Below are positions 51,974-56,036 of a stretch of 56,036 bases of DNA, piece by piece. Position 1 is the first letter of the stretch. Each line of letters begins with the position of its first letter. The position numbers and the translations under genes are program-made. This stretch comes from Acrocarpospora pleiomorpha. GTDB lineage: Bacteria; Actinomycetota; Actinomycetes; Streptosporangiales; Streptosporangiaceae. Below the pieces are notes generated by a model. It made no database searches, was not told the DNA's origin, and was given only the letters and a program-made list of their open reading frames with translations. Location: positions 1 to 56,036 of the forward strand of contig NZ_BLAF01000053.1 of the NCBI RefSeq assembly GCF_009687885.1. The letters are read 5' to 3'.

Positions 51974-52864
51974 TCAGCGCAGTCCTTCCGCGAGGGCCTT
52001 CTCGGTCGCCGCCCGGACCGCCGCCGCCTGCGCGGGCAGCAGCGGCTGCCTGGGAGGCCGGCAGCCGCCGCCCGGCCGCCCGGCGAGGTCCATGGACAGC
52101 TTGATGGCCTGCACGAACTCGATCTTGGCGTCCCAGCGCAGCAGCGGGTGCAACACGCGATACAGCGGCTGCGCGACGCCCAGATCCCCGGCCATGGCCG
52201 CCCGGTAGAGGCGCACCGTGGCCTCGGGCAGGGCGTTCGGGTAGCCCGCCACCCAGCCGACCGCGCCGGCCAGCGCCAGTTCGAGCAGCACGTCGTCGGA
52301 GCCGACCAGCAGATCCAGGCCCGGCGCGAGCTCCGCGATCTCGTACGCCCTGCGGACGTCGCCGGTGAACTCCTTGACGGCCACGATCAGGCCTTCGGCG
52401 TACAGCTGGGCCAGCAGCGCCGGGGTGAGGTCGATCTTGGTGTCGATCGGGTTGTTGTAGGCGACGATCGGCACGCCCGCCTCGGCGACGATCCGGTAGT
52501 GCTCGACCGTGGCGCGCTCGTCGGCGCGGTAGCTGTTGGGCGGCAGCAGCATGACCGCGCCGCATCCGGCCTCCCCGGCCTGCTCGGCCCAGCGTTTGGC
52601 CTCCTGGGCGCCATAGGCGGCGATGCCCGGCATGACGCGGTCCGCGCCGATGGCCGTGACGGCGGTGCGGACGACCTGGGCGCGCTCGTCTGCGGTCAGC
52701 GTCTGGTACTCCCCCAGCGACCCGTTCGGCACGACACCGTCACAGCCGGACGCCACCAGCCACCGGCAATGCTCGCCAAAGGCATCGAAATCTACGGACA
52801 AATCAGCTTTTAGTGGGAGTGCAGTGGCGACCATCACGCCGCGCCACGGCTTCTCACGTGTCAT
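51974..52864 (-). CDS. DapA-family deaminase, probably 1-pyrroline-4-hydroxy-2-carboxylate deaminase
   Basis: 296 aa, DapA-type TIM barrel. Schiff-base Lys164 (VAVKEFTGD), Tyr136 (AYNNP) and the GSLGEY loop (48-53). In the bacterial hydroxyproline route this family converts pyrroline-4-hydroxy-2-carboxylate to 2-oxoglutarate semialdehyde and ammonia. The 2-oxoglutarate-semialdehyde dehydrogenase is not in the window. 1 bp from the epimerase gene. Confidence 0.88.
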   Translation of the reverse strand: MTREKPWRGVMVATALPLKADLSVDFDAFGEHCRWLVASGCDGVVPNGSLGEYQTLTADERAQVVRTAVTAIGADRVMPGIAAYGAQEAKRWAEQAGEAGCGAVMLLPPNSYRADERATVEHYRIVAEAGVPIVAYNNPIDTKIDLTPALLAQLYAEGLIVAVKEFTGDVRRAYEIAELAPGLDLLVGSDDVLLELALAGAVGWVAGYPNALPEATVRLYRAAMAGDLGVAQPLYRVLHPLLRWDAKIEFVQAIKLSMDLAGRPGGGCRPPRQPLLPAQAAAVRAATEKALAEGLR

Positions 52865-54155
52865 CGTTGGATCTCCTCAAGGGGTAGGCGGCCAGGTCCT
52901 GCAAGCTGATGGGCTGCGCGAAGGGGCGGCGCGGCGGTGGCGGGTCCTCCCCCGCCAGCCGGGCGACGGCGTAGCCGCACATCCGGCCCTGGCACCAGCC
53001 CATGCCCGGCCGGGCCAGCAGCTTGATCGACCGCGCGTCGGTGGCGCCCAGCTCCCGCGCCGCGCAGATCGCCTGGTACGGAACCTCCTCGCACCGGCAG
53101 ACGATCGTGTCCTCCCGCAGCCAGCTCCGCCAGCCGTCCCGGACGGGGAACACCTCGTGCAGCAGCCGCGCGAACGCCCGCGCGCGCTCTCTCCGGCGCG
53201 TGATTCCGGGCGGGACGGGCGTGCCGGTGATCGAGTGCGCGGCGATGACGCCTTCGAGCTCGGCCAGCTCCGCGCCGCCGACGCCGGTGCTCTCCCCGGC
53301 CGCGTACACGCCGGGAACCGAGGTCCGCATCTCCGCGTCGACCGCCACGATCGGGCTGCCATCGGAGTCCCGCGTGGTCGCGCATCCAAGCTGCACGGGC
53401 AGATCGAGTTGCGGCACGAACCCGTAACCCACCGCGAGCACGTCACACTCGATGTCCCGCGTCTTGACCGCCTGCCACCCCGCGTCGATCTTCGCCACGG
53501 TGACTTTCGTGAGCTCATCGGTCCCATGCGCCGCGACGACGGCCTGTCCCCGGTGGTACGGCACTCGATGCCGCGCCAGCCGTACCCCATAACCGGCGCC
53601 TTCAAGAACTTTGGCCGGATACCGCGCCAATGCACCCACCCGACGAGCCGCCTCGAACACCCCGACGACGTCCGCACCAGCGGCGGCGAGCCCAGCCGCG
53701 ACAGGCAACAGAAACGGCCCGGTCCCCGCCACCACAATCCGCCGCCCGGCCACCACGAGATTCCCCTTGAGCAGCGCCTGCGCACCCCCGGCGGTCATCA
53801 CCCCAGGCAGATCCCACCCGGGAAACGGCACCACCCGATCGTGCGCCCCCGTCGCGATCAGCAACCGCTCCCCCGCCAACGTCCCACCGTCGAAGTGCAC
53901 CGAAAACGAAGGCTCCACCGCCCACACCCGGCACCCCAGGCGAAGATCGACCCCAGCCAGACGATCACGAAGCCTGAGAAAGTCCCGCGAGGTTTCCTTC
54001 CGGACGCTGATCTCTGGCGGCGGCTGGCGATGGAATTGACCGCCGAGTCGTGGGGCGGCGTCGATCAGTGCGACGTCCAGTCCCGCCCGTGCCGCGGTGC
54101 CCGCTGCCGCCATCCCGGCCGGGCCGGCCCCGATGACTATGAGGTCATATTTCAC
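52854..54155 (-). CDS. D-hydroxyproline dehydrogenase, NAD(P)/FAD-type subunit (HcnB/OoxA-like)
   Basis: 433 aa. Two dinucleotide folds: VIGAGPAGMAAAG near the N-terminus and VVAGTGPFLLPVAAG in the middle; a BFD-like [2Fe-2S] site near the C-terminus (VCRCEEVPY, then GMGWCQGRMC). This matches the alpha subunit of HcnABC/octopine oxidase/D-hydroxyproline dehydrogenase complexes, which pass electrons from a DAO-type subunit to the respiratory chain. Overlaps the deaminase gene by 11 bp and the ferredoxin gene by 4 bp. Confidence 0.88.
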   Translation of the reverse strand: MKYDLIVIGAGPAGMAAAGTAARAGLDVALIDAAPRLGGQFHRQPPPEISVRKETSRDFLRLRDRLAGVDLRLGCRVWAVEPSFSVHFDGGTLAGERLLIATGAHDRVVPFPGWDLPGVMTAGGAQALLKGNLVVAGRRIVVAGTGPFLLPVAAGLAAAGADVVGVFEAARRVGALARYPAKVLEGAGYGVRLARHRVPYHRGQAVVAAHGTDELTKVTVAKIDAGWQAVKTRDIECDVLAVGYGFVPQLDLPVQLGCATTRDSDGSPIVAVDAEMRTSVPGVYAAGESTGVGGAELAELEGVIAAHSITGTPVPPGITRRRERARAFARLLHEVFPVRDGWRSWLREDTIVCRCEEVPYQAICAARELGATDARSIKLLARPGMGWCQGRMCGYAVARLAGEDPPPPRRPFAQPISLQDLAAYPLRRSNDDT

Positions 54156-54403
54156 GACGGGGTCACCTCGTCCCCAGGGTGAGCCGTCGTCAGGCAGGCG
54201 CGGACGTTGGGTTCGCCGTTGACGGTGAGCAGGCAGTCGAAGCAGACACCGATGCCGCAGAACAGGCCGCGCGGGCGGCCGTTGATCCTGGTGGTGCGCC
54301 AGGATCGGATTCCGGCGGCGTGGAGGGCCGCTCCGATCGTCTGGCCGGGCAGGACCGGGATGGGCCGCCCGGAGAAGACGATCTCGAAGCCGGGGGCGGT
54401 CAT
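54152..54403 (-). CDS. D-hydroxyproline dehydrogenase, small [2Fe-2S] subunit (HcnA-like)
   Basis: 83 aa. Plant-ferredoxin-like ligands Cys49, Cys54, Cys57 and Cys70 (FCGIGVCFDC, VRAC). Bridges the two flavoprotein subunits encoded on either side. 4-bp overlaps with both. Confidence 0.9.
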   Translation of the reverse strand: MTAPGFEIVFSGRPIPVLPGQTIGAALHAAGIRSWRTTRINGRPRGLFCGIGVCFDCLLTVNGEPNVRACLTTAHPGDEVTPS

Positions 54404-55644
54404 GCGAACCTCTCTGGACGGAACGGGAAGAGGTCGAGATCCGGCGACGCGCCGGATTCGCCGGATTCGTTCGATCCCCCGGACGGACCGAATCCGCCAG
54501 AAGAGCGGGCTTGGCCGGAAGAACCGGATCCGGATGGGCCAGGTCGGCCGGAAGGACTGACTTGGCCGGAAGGGCTGGATCCGCTGGTGAGGAGTTGGGA
54601 GATCAGTAGGCCGGTGGCGGGGGCGAGGCCGATGCCCGCGCCTTCGTGGCCGGTGGCGTGGTAGAGGCCGGGGGCGCGAGGGTCGGGGCCGATGACGGGG
54701 AGATGGTCGGGGCAGTAGGGGCGGAAGCCGCAGTAGGCGCGGATCGCTTGCCTGCCGGCGAGGGCGGGGAACAGCGCGATCGCCTGTTCGGCCAGCCGGG
54801 CGAGAACCGGATAGGCGATATTTCGGTCATATCCGACTCGTTCGCGGCTGGCGCCGATGAGGACCGTGCCCGCCGGGGTGCCCTCCACGACCGCCGAGGT
54901 CTCCAGGCCCTCGTCTTCGCTGGCCACGTTGGTGACGTACGCGGCCGTGTAGACCTTGTGCCGGATCAGCGGCTCGGGGAGCGGTTCGGTGACCAGGATG
55001 AAGCCGCGTCGCGGCAGCACCGGCAGGTTGACCCCCGCCAGGGCGGCGACGTCGCCCGCCCAGGTCCCGGCGGCGTTGACGACGGCTCCGGCGCGCAGAT
55101 CGCCCTCATCGGTCCTGACCCCGACGACCCGGTCTCCCGATCGGGCGAGACCGGTCACCCGTACCCCCGTACGAACCTGGGCGCCGGAAGCCCGCAGCAG
55201 GCGGGCGGCGGCGAGCATGGGCTGGACCTGGGCGTCCTGCGGGTAGTAGACGCCGCCCGCCAGCCCGCGCGCGATATGCGGCTCGTACTCCTCCGGATCC
55301 ACCACGGCGGCCCGCACCCCGCTGGACTCCTGCTTGGCGGCGAGCCCGGTCAGCGCGGTCAGCACCTCAGGCGTCTCGGCGACGACGAGCCCGCCCTTCG
55401 GCTCGTACTCGAACCCGCCGACCGCCACGGCCAGCTCCGCCCAGAGCCCGGACGACAACAACGCCAGATCCAGCTCAGGCCCCGGCTCCTTATCCGAAAC
55501 CAGGACATTGCCTTCTCCGGCCCCCGTGGTTCCGCCCGCGACCGTCCCCTGATCCACCACGACGACGCTCAACCCGGCCCGCGCGGCATAGAAGGCACAA
55601 GCGGCCCCCACCACTCCCGCCCCGATCACCACCACGTCCGACAT
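54400..55644 (-). CDS. D-hydroxyproline dehydrogenase, DAO-type FAD subunit (HcnC-like)
   Basis: 414 aa. FAD-binding DxxxGGT-type start VVVIGAGVVGAACAFYAARAGLSV, then VVDQGTVAGGTTGAG; C-terminal YCGFRPYCPDHLPVIGPD is the D-amino-acid-oxidase fold. It would oxidise cis-4-hydroxy-D-proline. Odd feature: about 49 residues of Ser/Gly/Pro-rich low complexity (about 352-400) separate the last helix (LLISQLL) from the usual FPFRPERF tail. The DNA there is a tandem GGATCCGG/CCGGAAG-like repeat. First gene of the operon; leaderless. Confidence 0.88.
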   Translation of the reverse strand: MSDVVVIGAGVVGAACAFYAARAGLSVVVVDQGTVAGGTTGAGEGNVLVSDKEPGPELDLALLSSGLWAELAVAVGGFEYEPKGGLVVAETPEVLTALTGLAAKQESSGVRAAVVDPEEYEPHIARGLAGGVYYPQDAQVQPMLAAARLLRASGAQVRTGVRVTGLARSGDRVVGVRTDEGDLRAGAVVNAAGTWAGDVAALAGVNLPVLPRRGFILVTEPLPEPLIRHKVYTAAYVTNVASEDEGLETSAVVEGTPAGTVLIGASRERVGYDRNIAYPVLARLAEQAIALFPALAGRQAIRAYCGFRPYCPDHLPVIGPDPRAPGLYHATGHEGAGIGLAPATGLLISQLLTSGSSPSGQVSPSGRPGPSGSGSSGQARSSGGFGPSGGSNESGESGASPDLDLFPFRPERFA

Positions 55645-55650
55645 GCAAGT

Positions 55651-55680
55651 AAAATGTCACATTCCACCATGCGATCGCAA
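55651..55680 (-). promoter_or_regulatory. Promoter and palindromic operator of the hydroxyproline operon
   Basis: Minus strand: -35 TTGCGA (55680-55675), 18-bp spacer, -10 CATTTT (55656-55651), 6 nt to the ATG, so a leaderless mRNA. The perfect 11-bp palindrome AATGTGACATT (55663-55653) covers the -10 and would suit repression by the GntR protein at 50171. Confidence 0.5.
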
Positions 55681-55763
55681 GAGCGGCCTCGCGGCGGCAT
55701 CGAGACGGCGGTCGTGCCGGGGCGAAACCAGGACCGCACCCCAGGCCACCTACGATGTCAGGC

Positions 55764-56036
55764 GTGAACCTGCGCTCCCTCCACCACTCGTTCTGGACGC
55801 CCACTCAGCGAAGCATGCGATCGTGGGCACTCGCGGCGGTAGTGGTCAACGCGGGCATCACGGTCACCGGCGCCGCCGTCCGCCTGACCGGCTCCGGCCT
55901 CGGCTGCCCGACCTGGCCGAGATGCACCCCCGACAGCTTCGTCCCGGCCGCGCACCCCGAGATCTCCCCGATCAACACCGCGATCGAATTCGGCAACCGC
56001 ATGCTCACCTTCCTCGTCCTCGCGGTCGCGGTGGCA
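55764..56036 (+). CDS. ctaA: Heme A synthase, N-terminal part (runs off the window)
   Basis: First 91 codons visible. Polytopic membrane enzyme that oxidises heme O to heme A for cytochrome aa3 oxidase. First helix about 20-40, then TGAAVRLTGSGLGCPTWPRC, the family signature with the conserved Cys pair loop, and GNRMLTFLVLAV starting helix 2, whose preceding EFGNR is a heme-handling motif. TACGAT (55751-55756) lies 7 nt before GTG 55764, so that start is chosen as leaderless; ATG 55755 is also in frame. Confidence 0.88.
   Translation, partial: MNLRSLHHSFWTPTQRSMRSWALAAVVVNAGITVTGAAVRLTGSGLGCPTWPRCTPDSFVPAAHPEISPINTAIEFGNRMLTFLVLAVAVA

Overview
This is high-GC actinobacterial DNA. Codons end overwhelmingly in G or C, many starts are GTG, and the SufR-SufBDCSU-SufT operon order, SDR-poor leaderless starts and a CtaA-type heme A synthase gene all fit the order Streptosporangiales (Nonomuraea/Streptosporangium-like). 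The genus is an inference from gene style only.

Layout. 1-3.4 kb: a degenerate EAL-domain protein, an exported beta-carbonic anhydrase, and hisE-hisG. 3.5-17.9 kb: the most interesting block, a catabolic locus. It holds a ribose-type ABC importer (binding protein, double ATPase, permease), a FadR/GntR regulator, a three-subunit molybdenum hydroxylase with its CoxG partner, a hydantoinase/dihydropyrimidinase-type cyclic amidohydrolase, a nitrilase-superfamily amidase, a ThDP-dependent 2-oxoacid enzyme and a methylmalonate-semialdehyde-type CoA-acylating aldehyde dehydrogenase. Three promoters in the block carry the same TGGTCAG(G/T)CCA palindrome, so it looks like a single regulon. The gene order reads as a pathway: import, ring hydroxylation, ring opening, removal of carbamoyl or amide nitrogen, 2-oxoacid decarboxylation or ligation, oxidation of the semialdehyde to acyl-CoA. 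I do not recognise this combination as a named pathway.

17.9-23.3 kb: a membrane Ser/Thr kinase, a secreted DUF11 protein, a small membrane protein and a GH16 glycosidase. 23.3-31.4 kb: a decayed island. Two copies of a roughly 330-bp segment, each with the same 46-bp 3' half of a tRNA-Thr(CGT) gene, flank a truncated tyrosine integrase, an internally deleted clpC pseudogene and several orphan genes (including a nuclease-like protein). A HAD hydrolase and a pseudogene with an in-frame stop lie just to the right. 31.5-39.1 kb: dnaE, a secreted GH5 mannanase with CBM2, and a DEAD-box helicase with a hairpin-rich leader. 39.5-45.9 kb: the complete suf iron-sulfur assembly operon, with a probable IdeR/DmdR iron box upstream. 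46-50.2 kb: VOC proteins, an ABC exporter operon that may contain an unrecognised 84-codon ORF, and an EamA exporter. 50.2-55.7 kb: a trans-4-hydroxyproline catabolic operon (epimerase, D-hydroxyproline dehydrogenase subunits, pyrroline-hydroxycarboxylate deaminase) plus its GntR regulator. The window ends inside ctaA.

All assignments are by eye from motifs and gene context; no database search was run.
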